A stretch of 64,000 bases of DNA from Russula earlei (GCA_025769875.1 JAGFNK010000127.1:1-64000), one strand, 5' to 3'; shown: positions 1 through 12,011, counted from the stretch's first letter. Numbers and translations: made by a program. The notes: generated by a model from the sequence alone, not told the origin.

Positions 1-2008
1 TTGAATCCCCTGATAGTATCAATATTAGGAATACTGATTTACATTGCTACTTATGAGAACAATCTTTCCTAGCCCTAAATCTTCCTACAAATTCAAGAAG
101 AGAGTTACTTGAATTCAAAAGTTACTGTACCCAAGCTTGGCATCAAGGACTTATGCACTTTGTAGTTTACCAGCACCCCATCAGAGAAATAAATGACTTT
201 GCTATCTCTCAAGCAGAATTTGAAGGATATCTGTGGAAAACCCAAGTAGTTCTAACACAAAGCAGCATCACCAAAGAATACTCCCAAATCCATTTAAGAA
301 AACATCAAGGAAGACCAGATACTATTTGACTAATGCCAGCCTACAATAGCATCTCCCTGGAACAATGGCCATTGGACTATAACCATTGTCTAAATTTATG
401 AGTACTAGAAGAAATCTTACTGAACAAGAAGAAGATCAAGTATCCACTAGTATTTGAAAGCCTAAGCCACAACATCCAAGATCATTGTTACTGAGGAAAG
501 TTTGCCAGAACATCTATCATCAGTCATGGAAATCTTACAGAACCCTGGGCCTTGGCCACCCATCCAAGGATGTAATTTTATGTGCAAAGACACATACAAA
601 GGACTCCCTGAAGACCCAAAAATACCTCAGGAACAGCCAGTTTGTTATGGCTGTGCACAAGGCAGAATTCTTGCATCTGCACACCCCCCTTCTAAAACTT
701 GTGCCTCTGCTTCATTTGAGCACATTCACTCTGATGTGAAAAGTTTCCCTGTGGAGTCATATCACAAATAAAAGTACTTTGTCAGCTTTATTGATGACTA
801 CTCATCCTATGCATGGATTACACTCTTAAAAAACAAAACATTGGCCATTATAGCCTTAAAACAATTCCTAGTGCTGGTTAAAACCCAGTACAATACAGGA
901 ATCAAAGAGTGGATGTCTGATGCTGGAGGAAAGTACAAATCCAATACCTTTGATGATGTCCTGAAAGATCTTGGGATAAAATCTTCTAAAGTGCGCCATG
1001 CACTCCACAACAAAATGGCCATGCAGGGTGTTTTATGTGCACACGAATGGACAAAGCTCATGCAATGCACCTTGAAGCTTGTCTACCTCCCTCCTGGTGG
1101 GAATTTTCTGTGAATCATGGTGTACATTGTTACAATAGGACTCCCATGCATTGTCTTCAATGGTGTACACCCTATGAAGTCCTAAAAAATGAAGTCCCTG
1201 ATATATCACATCTCAGAATATTTGGTTGCGGTCTATATGTGCATCTACCAGAAAAGTGTTGAGTTGACAAACTCTCACCCAAATGTGAACTAATGGTTTA
1301 TCTTGGTCACACTGAAGGGATCAAAGCCTCTCTGTTCATGAGGCGACCTCAAAATATGCTTTACACAAATGCAACCACCCTTTTCAATGAGACCCAAGTG
1401 TGACAAGGTGCACACACACTAGAGGTACCATGCAGATTGATGGACTCCATGAAGAACTACTGCAACAGCCTTTCAAAGACACCACTCTTGGTGTTGACAA
1501 CCCATCCCCTATGCTACCAAGTGCAGATGATGAGTAGCCTATACAGACACCAAAACAAGAGGATTATGAGCAAACACCTGTTCCTCCTACACTGTCTCCT
1601 CCTCCTGCTAAAGATCCTGTACTTCTTCAAAGGTCTCAGCAGATCAGGAAAGTTCCTGCCCATTCTGGTAACATTTATGGTGAATACAGACACCCCACAG
1701 AAGTGGAAAATGACATGCAGTGCACATGCACATGAAGAACAATGACAGAAAACACACCCAGTAGCTCCAGAGCAGATAGTATGTCAGGATCAGCCACACC
1801 AGGCCCTTACCCTCCTGTTGTCCTTAACAAGCAGCTGCCACAGGCATCTGAGGAAGAGGTAGAAGACATTCTATATCTAGCAAGGGAAGGGGGACCAAAT
1901 TTCTGAATCATCTGCTTGCCCAAGCAGTTCCACTACATTCAGATGCACCAGATACTGCAAAAATCCATCAATGAACCTTGAGGGATGCATGTCATGAGGA
2001 GTTGGAAT
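1..2008 (+). pseudogene. Copia-C gag-pol remnant, part 1 (pre-integrase and integrase)
   Basis: Decayed Ty1/copia polyprotein running off the left edge, with many stops and frameshifts. GAG-pre-integrase-like sequence lies around 350-700. The integrase core follows at about 715-1300: HSDVKSFPVES (first Asp), FVSFIDDYSSYAWITLL, SDAGGKYKSN (second Asp) and SHLRIFGCGLYVHLPEK at its C-terminal side. The coding frame shifts near 770, 1040 and 1265. Sequence from about 1300 to 2000 fits the variable linker between integrase and reverse transcriptase. A solo LTR interrupts it at 2009 and the copia continues at 2878. The 5' LTR lies outside the window. The copia assignment rests on motif order and is secure; the exact N-terminal domains are not. 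Confidence 0.8.
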
Positions 2009-2872
2009 TGTCATGACTCACTGTTGAACAATCCAGTTCAAGAGTGAGTTAAGACTTCAGAGATGAGTTGACTTAGTTCTAGGACAAAGTTGGCAAAGAG
2101 CACAGTCCAAACAAGTAACAAGTACCAGAGGGGAACTGGTACCGGTTGTGAGAGGTGATCTCAGAAAGAGAGGGCCAGGGTGTGCTAGATAAGGTGGTCC
2201 TAAAGGAGTACCTTTGGAAATGGAGTGCCATAAATCAAATGGACAGTCTGAAGACTGTCCACTACTTTATTGAGCACTTATATACTACAAGAGAATTGCT
2301 AAATAGGGAACAAGTCATAACCTTGTTATCAAGCACAATTGATGGATGAGTAAGATGTCAGAGTATGCTTACTGAGCATGCTCAGTCATGCTCAGTAAGC
2401 TGTTGAGTAAGAAGGCTCCTATTGATGAGTAAGAGCCTTTACTGTCCATGTGTTCACTGCTTTAGTACATGTGCAAAGCACCTGATTCATTAACTGTCCA
2501 TTAGTTTAGAGCCGGTCATTTGAGGACTCATAGCTTGGTTCAGGGAATAGAGTTGCTTATAAGGCCCCTTATATAGTTCTATTAGGGTCCTTAGAGTTGA
2601 CCCTAATACTTCTATTAAGGTCCTTAGTATTGCTTTATAGTTCATTCTAAGGTTATTAGAGTTAGTCTAATAACACATTGTAGGGGTTTTAGTATTGTGT
2701 TAGTGCCTCTTGTAGAGCACTTAGAGTCATCTTCAAGGGTCCCAAGGGAGGCTATAATACTGTCCTTTATTGCCAAAAGGGTTGCCACTAAGTGGGGCTT
2801 GCTGTATTTAAATTAAATATGTCAATTGTGAAGGGTCATTCAAGGGCCCTCTCCAGGAAATGGTTCATGACA
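2009..2872 (-). mobile_element. Solo LTR, family L1, copy A
   Basis: An 864-bp LTR with TGTC...GACA ends, inserted in Copia-C. Flanks are ggaat (2004-2008) and agaat (2873-2877), a 5-bp target duplication with one mismatch. Five other copies of the family lie at 12012, 29951, 38221, 49837 and 55419. In the transcribed orientation (minus here) the family has a TATATAAG box followed by CAATAAAG. This copy is shorter than the roughly 960-bp copies and strongly CpG-depleted, so it is old. No internal domain of this retrotransposon family is in the window. Confidence 0.88.
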
Positions 2873-2877
2873 AGAAT

Positions 2878-3512
2878 CCCTCCCCAGATGCAAAGTCTTT
2901 GAGTTAATTAATCCTCCCAAGGATTGAAAAATAATAAAAAATAGATGGGTATTCAACCTTAAGTCTGATGGTCATAAGAAAGGCAAACTAGTCACCAAAA
3001 GCTTCTTCCAAGTAGTAGGCATAGACTATGACAAAATATTCTTGCCTGTGGTACAGTTTGAGACAGTCTGCTTGATGATAGCACTTGCTGTGCTTAGGAA
3101 TTGGCACATCAGTGGACTGAATGTCAAGACTGCCTTACTCCATGGTGAGCTTGAAGAAGAGCTCTATATGGAACAGCCTGAAGGCTTCAAAATAATAGGC
3201 CAAGAGCGAAAAGTCATGCATCTAAAAATGCAATATATGGACTCAAACAAGCAGCACTTGCATGGTGGAAGGCCTGTGACAGGTTCATGGCCTCACTCAG
3301 CCTTATTCACCTAATCTCTGACTCTGGGCTCTATGTCAGTAAAGACAAGAGTCTCATTGCCATTGTCTATGTTGACAATGTACTCTTCTTTGGAGCAGAC
3401 AAAAAATAAATCAAAAATACAAAGGAGCATTTTATGACACTCTAGGAATGTTGAGATCTGGGCAATGCCCAAGAATTTCTATGCATGTGCATTCAATGCA
3501 AGTCTGGCCAAA
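2878..3512 (+). pseudogene. Copia-C reverse transcriptase, part 2
   Basis: Copia reverse transcriptase continuing after solo LTR A. Recognisable segments are VGIDYDKIFLPVVQFETV, LNVKTALLHGELEEELYMEQ, EGFKIIGQERKV and, after frameshifts, IVYVDNVLFFGADKK. The catalytic YVDD box reads YVDN: the second Asp codon is AAT (3377-3379) right after GAC, as expected from a CpG-to-CpA transition of GACGAT. The frame is interrupted at about 3520 by a TIR element and resumes at about 6330. Confidence 0.85.
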
Positions 3513-3889
3513 TACTGTATCAGGTCGGGTAGTTGGCCACCTAAACCAATGCAATGCTTTATGGGAGCTGAGAACATATTTTGAATGTTTTGAGGGATTA
3601 GAAGGGTGGACAAATATCTTAGGATGATGCTATAAGACAGCCATAATTTTAGAGTGCGTTGTTGTCATCATATGAATATTTTTGCAAGGTGACTGCCAAA
3701 CAGAGAAAATCAACAATCTTGGCCACCTGTGGGAATCCTTGCCGTTGACTCCTACCCCCTACTCCAGAATGCTAATTTCTTTTTTTCTGAATGTTCTAGT
3801 GCAACGATTTGCTTCAAACTTTGGGAGCATATCAATATGTAAGTAGTCTTACAATATTTCAAGTATTTGTGGTATCTGATGGTTTTACA

Positions 3890-5250
3890 TGTCTAGGATT
3901 TTGACATCTCTGCCGTCCTGCCTGGGTCTCAATCTCACCGCATCGCCTGCCTTCGCTATTGCCACCACCTCAGTCTTGCCCACCTCCGTCACTGCTCCAC
4001 CTGCCCCAATGGCCCCAGCCTCAGCCTCAGTATCTGCCATCATACCAGTTCCGTTCACTGCCAACCCCATCTTTGTCTCGTTAGCTGCCATGCCCTCATC
4101 TGCCATAGCACCAGCATTGCCAGCTGTTGCCTCTACGTCTCCTGTCTCCAGCTCAGGGTTGTCTGCCGCCACAGTAGCCTCAGTCATGCCAGCCACTGAC
4201 TTCACATCAGCCTCTGTCTTAGCCTCGCCCGCACTCATCACTTCAGCCCAGTCCGCCATATTGCCAGTATTGCCAGCCACTGCCATCTCTGCCATGCCCT
4301 CAGCCCCAGTCATCTCAGTCTTAGCCGCCACCACCACACCCTCAGCCTTGTCCGTTGCCTTGTCCGCCACCATTCTGGGCCTAGTCCCAGCCACTGCTCT
4401 GTCCCCACTGTCTGCTGTCACCCCTGCGTTGCCCAGTGCTGTCTCCCTTCCCATTGCCATGCCCTCCATTATCGCCTCCGCTCCATCCGTCTTTGTTGCC
4501 ACACCAGTTCTGTCCATCACTGCCTCCTTGGTCTCACCCTCAGTCTTCATTTCAGCGCCCACCGCATCAGTCTCAGTTTTGCATGACACCAGCACTGCCG
4601 CACTGTCGCAACCTCTCACCACCAGCACCACCCCAGAAGACCAAGAAGGCCTTGGCCACGAACTTAGCCACGACGCACCACAAAAGGAGCAGCAGCCACC
4701 ACCACACCACTGCCACAGGAGAGGCAGCCACCAACACCAACAGCACACCGCACCCCACCTCCCACATCGCCTCCCCGTCTGTTCGTGCGCTCTTGTCCAT
4801 GTCTGCTGCCAACACCTGCGGTGGAGACGACCCCACCACCGCCACCGCAAGACAACAAATGCCACCCTCATGCAAGCTGCCCCACATATCCTCCTTCTCG
4901 AGTCCTTGCCACCTACACCTCTGTCTATGAACTCATGCTCACTGCCTACACCTCCGCTCCTTGTCCACACCTGCTGCTGCCGCCTGCAATGGAGATGACC
5001 ATGCTGCCGCTGCCACAAGACAACACCACTGCCACACAGCTGCCATCTCATCACCACCATCCTTGTCTCCATCGCCTCCATCTCCCATCGCCTTCACCTC
5101 TTCCATCATCGCCATCGCCAATCACCAATCACTGCCCCCGCATCTTCCACAAGCAGCTGCGACCGCCACCTCAATTCAGATGCGAAAGGCTCAAAACACT
5201 TGCATTCAGATGCTTGACTGAGGATGGTCAAAGTTTCAAGCCCCCAGGAG
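3890..5250. repeat. GC-rich degenerate minisatellite, open on both strands
   Basis: Two adjoining low-complexity tracts. The first, about 3930-4620, is built from degenerate units such as GCCACTGCCATGCCCTCAGC and would give an Ala/Ser/Thr/Val/Pro-rich protein on plus and an Ala/Glu/Thr/Met/Gly-rich one on minus. The second, about 4620-5130, is CACCAC/GCCGCC-rich. Frames of about 370 codons (plus, 3889-4998) and 400 codons (minus, 5081-3885) are open together, as expected from a stop-poor repeat. No domain is recognisable. It lies inside the 2.8-kb TIR element, so I treat it as repeat cargo. Confidence 0.6.
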
Positions 5251-5335
5251 TGTAAGGTAGCCATATGGCTGGCCACAGAATCATGTGTGGAAATGCAATA
5301 CGACGTGATGCCTCCTCCTATCCTTTGCCACCTCC

Positions 5336-5815
5336 TGTTGAAAATAGACGCAGTATGTGTGATTAGATAGCAGCAGATGATAAGATCGCAGGCAGATCTA
5401 TCAGACAATAGTTCAGTTTGGTTGACACAAAAGTGATATAAATAATGTACCTATCAGACAATAGCTACAATGCGTCATCAGTACTGTGAGATAAGATATC
5501 ATAGTGTAAATACTCACTTCAGTTTGGTTGACACAAAACTGAAGTGATCTACGTACTTTGTGGCGTTCTTAAGTACCTGAGACCGCCACTAGATGCAGTA
5601 CAGTTAACTACTATCACGGATCACTAAGTAAGTCCGAGGATCAGTTGTAAGTAGCTACCGATTGTCCTAAATCACTCTATCAGTGTAACTAATGTGTGCT
5701 GCAGCATATGAGCTGAGCCGGTGATGCCCGGTCCGGGTGATCCGACACGTCAATGCATCCGAGTTGTGATCATATCACAACACACCTGAGACTCTGGGCA
5801 GTGCAGATCTCAACA
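5336..5815 (-). mobile_element. Solo LTR, related to the Copia-B LTR family
   Basis: A 480-bp LTR reading TGTTGAAAATAG...GATCTCAACA, flanked by a perfect 5-bp duplication cctcc (5331-5335 and 5816-5820). It shares its layout with the Copia-B LTRs at 31481 and 35477, including the paired motif CAGTTTGGTTGACACAAAAC and the tail TCTCAACA, but is clearly diverged. Strand is assigned by analogy with Copia-B, which is coded on minus. It still keeps many CpGs (cccggtccgggtgatccgac), suggesting a fairly recent insertion. Confidence 0.9.
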
Positions 5816-6326
5816 CCTCCCTCTTGTTCCAGGCTGTCCACCAACTGCACACCACAAGCCACACCACATGCAACATCAAGACATTGATTGCATCGCCCGG
5901 GCCATTTGCCACCGACCACACGTGCATGCCATGCCCCACCTCATGCGACGCGCTTGCATCTCAAGCCTTTCATGACCGCCTCAACTGTCTCAACCAGTCT
6001 CGATTCTCTTTCATGCCTTTCATCTCTAGTACCTCTCTCCTGTATATAAAAACACCCTAGCTACTCTGTAGTAGGAAGAGTTCAGAATAGGACCCCTCTT
6101 TGCAACCCACTCCTCTCTGTTGATACCCACCCTTGGATCAAGTCATATGAACTTGGCATGCCCCAGGTTGGCTCCCTACACTCCCTATCCCTTCATCATA
6201 TTGCTCTTGCCCATTGTCAACTCCCCTTCATCCTGCTCTCACCCCTCCATCATTGTCTACGAACCATTGTCCTCGCCCCACCATGTGGCCAACTTGTCAG
6301 GGTGGCCAACTACCTGACCCCCTACA

Positions 6327-6620
6327 GTACGCTTGGATGAGACTGAATATTTAAATAAAGTGCTACAGCATTTCAACTTGCTCTATGCAAACCCTGCTCC
6401 TACTCTGCTACCAGAGGGCTATCACCCCTCTCCCAACACTTCCAATGCAGACCCAGCCTTGCAGTCTAAATTTCAGCAAGTTATAGGATCACTCCTATAC
6501 ATAATGCTTGGAATGCACCCTGACATAGCTTTTGCAGTCACTAAGTTGTTGCAACATGCTGCCAACCCTCAGAGGATCATTTATTGCCATTTTCAGCACA
6601 CTTGGCAGAGCTTGAATTCC
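6327..6620 (+). pseudogene. Copia-C RNase H-side remnant, part 3
   Basis: The copia reading frame resumes after the TIR element with the characteristic segment ETEYLNKVLQHFNL, a proline-rich stretch, then LQSKFQQVIGSLLYIMLG and HPDIAFAVTKL. These correspond to the region just downstream of the YVDD box in Ty1/copia polyproteins. The frame degenerates after about 6600, where the sequence no longer resembles copia; the rest of RNase H and the 3' LTR are missing or unrecognisable. Confidence 0.8.
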
Positions 6621-7080
6621 ACTCAAATCAGTGCAGAAAACCCCCTCAAATGTGTGGGATGAATCTCTCCCTCAAAACAGCTTCAATTCATATAAAACTT
6701 ATTGTCCCTGAATCACCTGAATGAGGGCTAGGCAGCCCCATTGTTTTCATGAGATTTGAGAGAGAATTGGTGGAGCTGGACTCAAGCCACCTCCACATGT
6801 GTATTAGATGAATTACAACTTGAAATCATGGTCTATATCTATTATTTTTCCCTCATGTTGTACCCATGGGCTGTCTAAAGGCAGCCCCATAGTGTTTTTG
6901 ACTCAAGCATTGTGGTGTGCAACATTGTTTCCCTCAAATCATGTGACAGTAGCACAGTTGTGTGCTGGGAAGGAGCCCCCACAGGAAGTGCACACCTGAG
7001 TCCATGGCGCAGTGAAGTGTGTCCAAGAATGTAAAATTAGTTTATAAGACTGAGGCACCAAAGAGGAGGAGCACCTAGCA
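6621..7080. other. Unassigned CpG-poor sequence
   Basis: No domain, LTR or TIR boundary could be recognised here. The sequence is AT-moderate, almost free of CpG and full of stops in all frames. It lies between the end of the Copia-C homology and a minus-strand remnant, so it is most likely decayed transposon sequence. Confidence 0.4.
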
Positions 7081-7817
7081 GGAATGTGTTTGTTCATTCA
7101 ACTGCACTCAGGTTCACACAGATGATAAGGAAACAACAGGGCAACTTTATTCAAGATGGTAGCATATACAGGTGGGAACTAAGGCTAATGGACAGGAAAA
7201 GCACAAAAGACAAGCATATGAAAGGAAATCTAGATGTGAGGAGGGGACTGAAGCTGGACAACATGAGGTATCAAGTTGTGGTCTCCAGTGGCTGTGGTAG
7301 TGGCATGTGGCAATTTGTGAAGGATGGCTGAGGCCAGGTGTGGTGACAAGGGGTGTGGTTGAGTCATGATGCAAAGAGGAGGGGACAATGCAAAGGAGAG
7401 GTTGGAGGGGGAAATGATGCAGCCAGAGTAGCAATATGCCCTGGTTGGGTGCAGAATGGGCAAGAGTCAGCCCTCGGCACTCAGCAGCAGTGGGTGGAAG
7501 GCAATAGCATGGCACTCTGGGGGGGATGGCAAGTGGAACTGGTGAATGGTGCACCCTCAGCCAGTGAGGCACCAAGGTGACAAAAGCTTGAACTTGAGGT
7601 ATTGAGCTTGCCTAGTTGCAGCATCATGGTGCTCATCCTGCACCAAGATTGTGCCATGGAACCACTGGTAAGTAAATCAGTCTGGATGATGGACTTGAAG
7701 ATGTTGGGATATGGCATGTTCAACCTCAAGAGCCAGAGAATGAGCTAGGTGAAGGTGATGTGGGTGCAAGAAGTGACTTACAGTGTCCAAGTGATGTGTG
7801 GCAGCAAAGAAGCAACT
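7081..7817 (-). pseudogene. Possible C-terminal remnant of the decayed minus-strand gene at 12-16 kb
   Basis: On the minus strand, 7575 to about 7150 is a long proline/histidine/serine-rich stretch, while 7790-7640 reads LILWLLRLNMPYPNIFKSII followed by GSMAQSW. I infer from orientation and composition that this could be the tail of the minus-strand gene whose upstream pieces lie at 11971-15930. The link is not proven by overlap and the frames are broken. No known domain is identified. Confidence 0.25.
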
Positions 7818-8338
7818 TGTTAAGATCTGTTCAATCTTAATTTCTGCTCTAGTGATAGAGTTACTTGATATAGTTCAAGCACTAGACTTTGAGTCCATTG
7901 ATATTATTATCTCAGGAAGAGTGAATGGAATGAGATGAGAAGGGCCTCTTATCACTTAGAGCAGTCACTTGGTTTGAGGGAATGAGAGTTGTTGTACAAT
8001 TCAAAATGTAAGTCAAGCATAAGGCTTAACTCCTGATAAACCAGGGTATTTATACCATATCTCCATAATGGCTAATCCGATTTGTATGAAACTTAGGGAG
8101 TACATAGCTGAGACCCACTGCTATCCAAAAACAAGAGCCACAATTTGAAAGTATCAGAAATGACTCACATGTGAGTCATTCTTTACTAGTATCTGTCATC
8201 AGTCCAGTAAGCAATCAGTAAGTATCAGTCATCCTATCAGTCAGTGATAACAAAGCATCAGTCAGCTAATCAGTAAGCAAAAAAGAGTAAGCAGTCATAG
8301 GTAAGTAGTCAATCATGAATGTGAGTCAAATCCTAACA
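7818..8338 (-). mobile_element. Solo LTR, family L4, copy 1
   Basis: A 521-bp LTR reading TGTTAAGATCTGTTCAATC...AAATCCTAACA with a perfect 5-bp duplication caact (7813-7817 and 8339-8343). The same family occurs at 49440-51212 and as the 3' LTR at 62592-63240, whose adjoining polypurine tract fixes the transcribed strand as minus. In that orientation a GGTATAAATACC box is present near 8046. The right part contains many short CAGTAAG/AGTCAT repeats. Confidence 0.92.
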
Positions 8339-8343
8339 CAACT

Positions 8344-9480
8344 CAAAAAAAAAAAGTGTATGCATGTATGTGCCACTAACTTGCTCAGTGTTCATATTCA
8401 CATTCATTTGCATCGCTTCCTCAAGCACTCTTTCCTCATCCTCCCTCTCCTCTTGAATCCTCTTCAACTCACATCATCCCTCTCTCTAACCAATCATCAA
8501 CCAGCTGTAATCCTCTTCAAGGCCTGGACTTGATCTCCTATGACTGATCAAGACACATGCACTCACAATTGATCAACAACACCACCAAAGTATGTGAGGG
8601 GTCACAATCCTTAATGCATTGCATTCTCATTCTCACTTTTATCTCTTGGTTTCAGTATCAGTAGTATCATGCTATGAGATCATTGGTATGTATTTCGTTG
8701 TTCAACTTCTTTTTTATGTTTTCCAATTTTGTTCGCAACCTCACATTTTGGTGCCTTGACTCCCCTTGTCTTGCAAACTTTGTGTGCTCATCTCTTGCTC
8801 ACTGTCCCTGTCCTCATCCAGCACTCCAGCATGCACCATTTCTCACTTGCTACAGCACACATGCACAGACCATAAGACATGCAACATTGTCACAAAGGCA
8901 CATGGCCTCAATGTTGACCCACCCACACAGCTATATGGCTGGCTGCAAATCACTTACAAGAGTACGTATGTGTGTATTCCTTTTGTGCCATCTCCTCTTC
9001 ATCCTCACATCATCATCATCATCACCACCACCACCAGCATGCCACCCTTGCCCCCATCAACCACCACATGCTCTTGCCCTCAATGCCCCTGTCTTCACCA
9101 TGCACTGATGAGTCCCCTGACACACAGCCAAAGAGCCCCATACCATGCCACTTTCTTTGTTGCCATTGGACAGTGTTGCTACTGTACACTTTGGAATGCT
9201 TTTTCTTGCCTTTTACTAGTCTCTCATTTTGTTAGTCAGAGATCTGCACACCACCTATGCATCCACTTCCCAGCCTCCTGCCATCTTCTCTCTTCCTTTC
9301 TACTTCCATGCCCCCTTACTCCTCTACCTCACATCTGCCATCCAATCTCTCCAATCATCCCACCCACCATCACATTTGGCAGCAGCCATCATAGCAGCCA
9401 TTTCCATAACCCCACCCTTCTGCCCAATCATCCTAATGACACACTCAAAATATGTAATAGATGGTCTGACCACTCACCTA
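8344..9480. other. C/T-rich low-complexity sequence upstream of the LINE remnant
   Basis: Plus-strand pyrimidine-rich sequence with runs such as tcatcatcatcatcaccacc near 9012. It keeps a frame open for about 250 codons (8766-9518) rich in Ser, Pro, His, Cys and Leu, with no recognisable domain. It may include a heavily decayed upstream part of the LINE whose RNase H begins near 9500, but I see no endonuclease or reverse transcriptase motif to support that. Confidence 0.4.
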
Positions 9481-9489
9481 AGTTCCTGG

Positions 9490-11970
9490 GAAGACAACAG
9501 ATAGATGGATTGGCATAAAAAATGCCCCCTTCTTCAAAAGGGCAGCCTTCCTACTGAAATACAGATCAGCTACAACAGACTTCCTCTGGGTCAAGGGACA
9601 CAATGGCACACTAGGGAATGAGGAAAGTGACCGCCTCACCAAATGAGGAGCTGCAAAAGCAGAACCAGACACCCTAACACTAACCATCCCCAATGAATTT
9701 GACATCTAGGGGATAAAACTAACAATGATCACACAAACCATTGTGTACCAGGGAATAAGAGTTTGTAAACCAAAACCCATACATGCAATGACAGAGAGAA
9801 ACCTATAAATAACAAGAGATGCCACAGAAAATTACAATAGCACAGTTGAAACAGATGAAGTCAATCTGGGATAGTATACATAAAAACACCCTACAGACCT
9901 GAATCGAACTCTTCCTATTCAAAGTCATACATGCCACATACAAAATTGGTACATACTGGATCAACATCCCCAACCATGAACACCACCAATTTTGCACACA
10001 TTGTGGAGTTTAGGGATGTGCCTGGCCTGGCCTCAGGCCGTGAGCCGGGCCAAGCCAGGCCAAAATAGGCCGGGCCGAGCCAGGCCAAAGTGACGGCTTC
10101 GTGACGGCTTTGGCCCGGCCTGTGATTTGAAAAGCCAAAGCCAGGCCGTCAAGCCCCGGCTTTGATCATTTGGGGTAATCATCAAACTTTAATTTATCAA
10201 CTTTGCATGGACATGGACACACCATCATTCCCTGTCGTTTTTCATCGTCGTATCTGTGCTTCCCTCTCAACCTTCCTCTTTGCTTGAGTCAAGTACATGT
10301 ACAATGTAAGCTTTGGTGGCCTATATGTCAATTTGCAATGCTCAGTCGCGTTGGTTGCTCGTAATCCCTTTCCTCAGTCTTAGATCACTTCGTCCTGCAG
10401 CATACCATGTTGTACACTGGACTTCACTCATTCCGCATGTATAATCCATGCTCTTACCATGCCTCATCATGCTCTCCAGAACATAACGACTCCATAATAT
10501 ATTTGAATTTTAAATACAAAACTGCTATTCTAAAGTCCTCCTACTGCGAATCCGCGAGCGCGAGGCAATGCGGCGATGATGTCGGGGGCGAGACGCTATG
10601 GGCAGCGAGCCCTCGAATAGCGCGGCAATGACGATGGGCGAGGCGCTGTGGGCAGCGAGCCCTCAGGTAAGGCGATGGTGACGATGACGAACATGTCATA
10701 TGGGTCCGTGCGTAGACATGTGGCGGACGCGAGGACAATGCTTGAGGGACGGTCTTGGGAGGGCGCGATGCGCAGCCGGACGGCGATGGTGTCGTGCCAT
10801 AGGTCAAAGTGTGGGGAGGAGCCGTGCTCCGACTTGAAGACCGAAGGGATGAAGGCGTTGAGCGCCAAGGCGAGTGACGTCGACGGTGATCGAATTGAGC
10901 CGTTGTCGTAGTCTGCTGACATGGAGTGGGCAACGCGGTGGGGATGACGTCGAGAGTGGGAACGCGAGGAAAGGAGAGTGAGGTGAAAGGAATGACGATA
11001 GTTGGAAGGAGGGATGTGAGTGGGATGAAAGACGAAGGGAAAGTGAACGCACAGGGTGGTACAAGTCATGTGGCCAGCGGGCTCACATACAAAAAATCTT
11101 ACGTACAAAAGCCGTGGCCTAGGCCAGGCCAAGCCGGAGCCAAGCTGGGTTTGACGGCTTTGGCCCAGCCTGGGGTTTTAGAAAGCCAAAGCCACCTCGG
11201 GCCGAGCCAAAGCCGGGGCTTTCAGGCCAAGCTGGGCCGGAAAAACCCTAGTGGAGTTACAGAAACAATGAACCATATTATGACTCAGTGTCAAAGCTTA
11301 CCACCCAGGCTTATATGGACACTTGCACAAGAAATGTGGCTGCACAGGCCTAACTTATGGCCCAAAATCACCCTCAGCACCATAATGGGTTGTGGCACCC
11401 TATCACCGCCAAGTACCAAAAATCCCCAGATTGTGACTGAAAATACCCCTCCACAACACCCCCCTAAAGGGGCCAAGTGCCTCCTACAAATATTAATCTC
11501 AGAAGCTGCATACCTCATTTGGGTACTAAGATGTGAAAGATGCATACAAGGCCAAACCCACACCACACATGAAGTGAAAACTAGGTGGGAGAATGCCATA
11601 AACAAAAGATTAACAAATGACAAAATAACTGCCCTGATAATAACTTGAGATAAGAATTTCAGAAAATTAGTTGAAAACACCTGGGAAGGGGTCCTTCTAA
11701 AAGGAGTGGACCTCCCCCCCAACTGGCTCCAAAACTGTGAGGTTTCAATGGATAGGAGGCTACCCTAGGTACCTGAGTCCCACACTGGCCTACCAGGCCA
11801 TGCATAAATGCATCTTCCCTCACACCCGGTCCCCCACACTGGCTTCAGCATGTTAGATAGGGCTGATCCTTTTTCTCCCACTATCTAACAATTATTCACT
11901 GTAATTAGTTTTGTATTAATTACCAGAATAAAATGCTCTCCAAAAAAAACAAAAAACAAAAACAAAAAAG
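9490..11970 (+). mobile_element. LINE (non-LTR retrotransposon) 3' end
   Basis: The decayed 3' half of a LINE ORF2. An RNase H segment at about 9560-9700 includes the frame WVKGHNGTLGNEESDRL, typical of RNase H in fungal LINEs. A C-terminal zinc-knuckle-like stretch (CTHC ... HIMTQC) follows; it is split by a hAT-like insertion at 10011-11250 and resumes with VTETMNHIMTQCQSL. Further C-terminal sequence runs to 11766. An AATAAA signal (about 11926) and an A-rich tail (11940-11969) mark the 3' end. Several stops and frameshifts make it dead. No long target duplication was found, because the left end is not defined. Confidence 0.75.
10011..11250. mobile_element. hAT-like non-autonomous element, copy 1
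   Basis: A 1,240-bp element beginning TAGGGATGTGCC and ending GGAAAAACCCTA, flanked by a perfect 8-bp duplication gtggagtt (10003-10010 and 11251-11258). Eight-bp duplications plus TAGGG/CCCTA ends fit the hAT superfamily (terminal consensus YARNG). Both subterminal regions are packed with GGCCTGGCC/CGGGCC motifs in opposite orientations. There is no transposase. The interior holds a CpG-rich block (10550-11050) with an open frame conserved in copies 2 and 3. It interrupts the LINE zinc-knuckle region. Confidence 0.92.
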
Positions 11971-12011
11971 GGTGTGGAGTAGAAGGCAGGAAGTGTTCAC
12001 CATGAGGAAGG

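Larger units (their letters stand above)
3521..6321. mobile_element. 2.8-kb DNA transposon-like insertion in Copia-C
   Basis: The ends carry a 21-bp terminal inverted repeat: CAGGTCGGGTAGTTGGCCAC on the left, and the right end reads GGGGTCAGGTAGTTGGCCAC on the other strand. The copia sequence resumes on either side. Flanks tactgtat (3513-3520) and tacagtac (6323-6330) resemble an imperfect 8-bp duplication, so a hAT-like element is possible but unproven. The interior has a GC-rich low-complexity block (3890-5250), a nested solo LTR (5336-5815) and a C/T-rich tail. No transposase domain is visible, so it is probably non-autonomous. Confidence 0.6.

Noticed and set aside
8766..9518. A 250-codon plus-strand frame
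   Set aside because: Pyrimidine-rich low complexity with no domain and poor coding character; probably open by composition.
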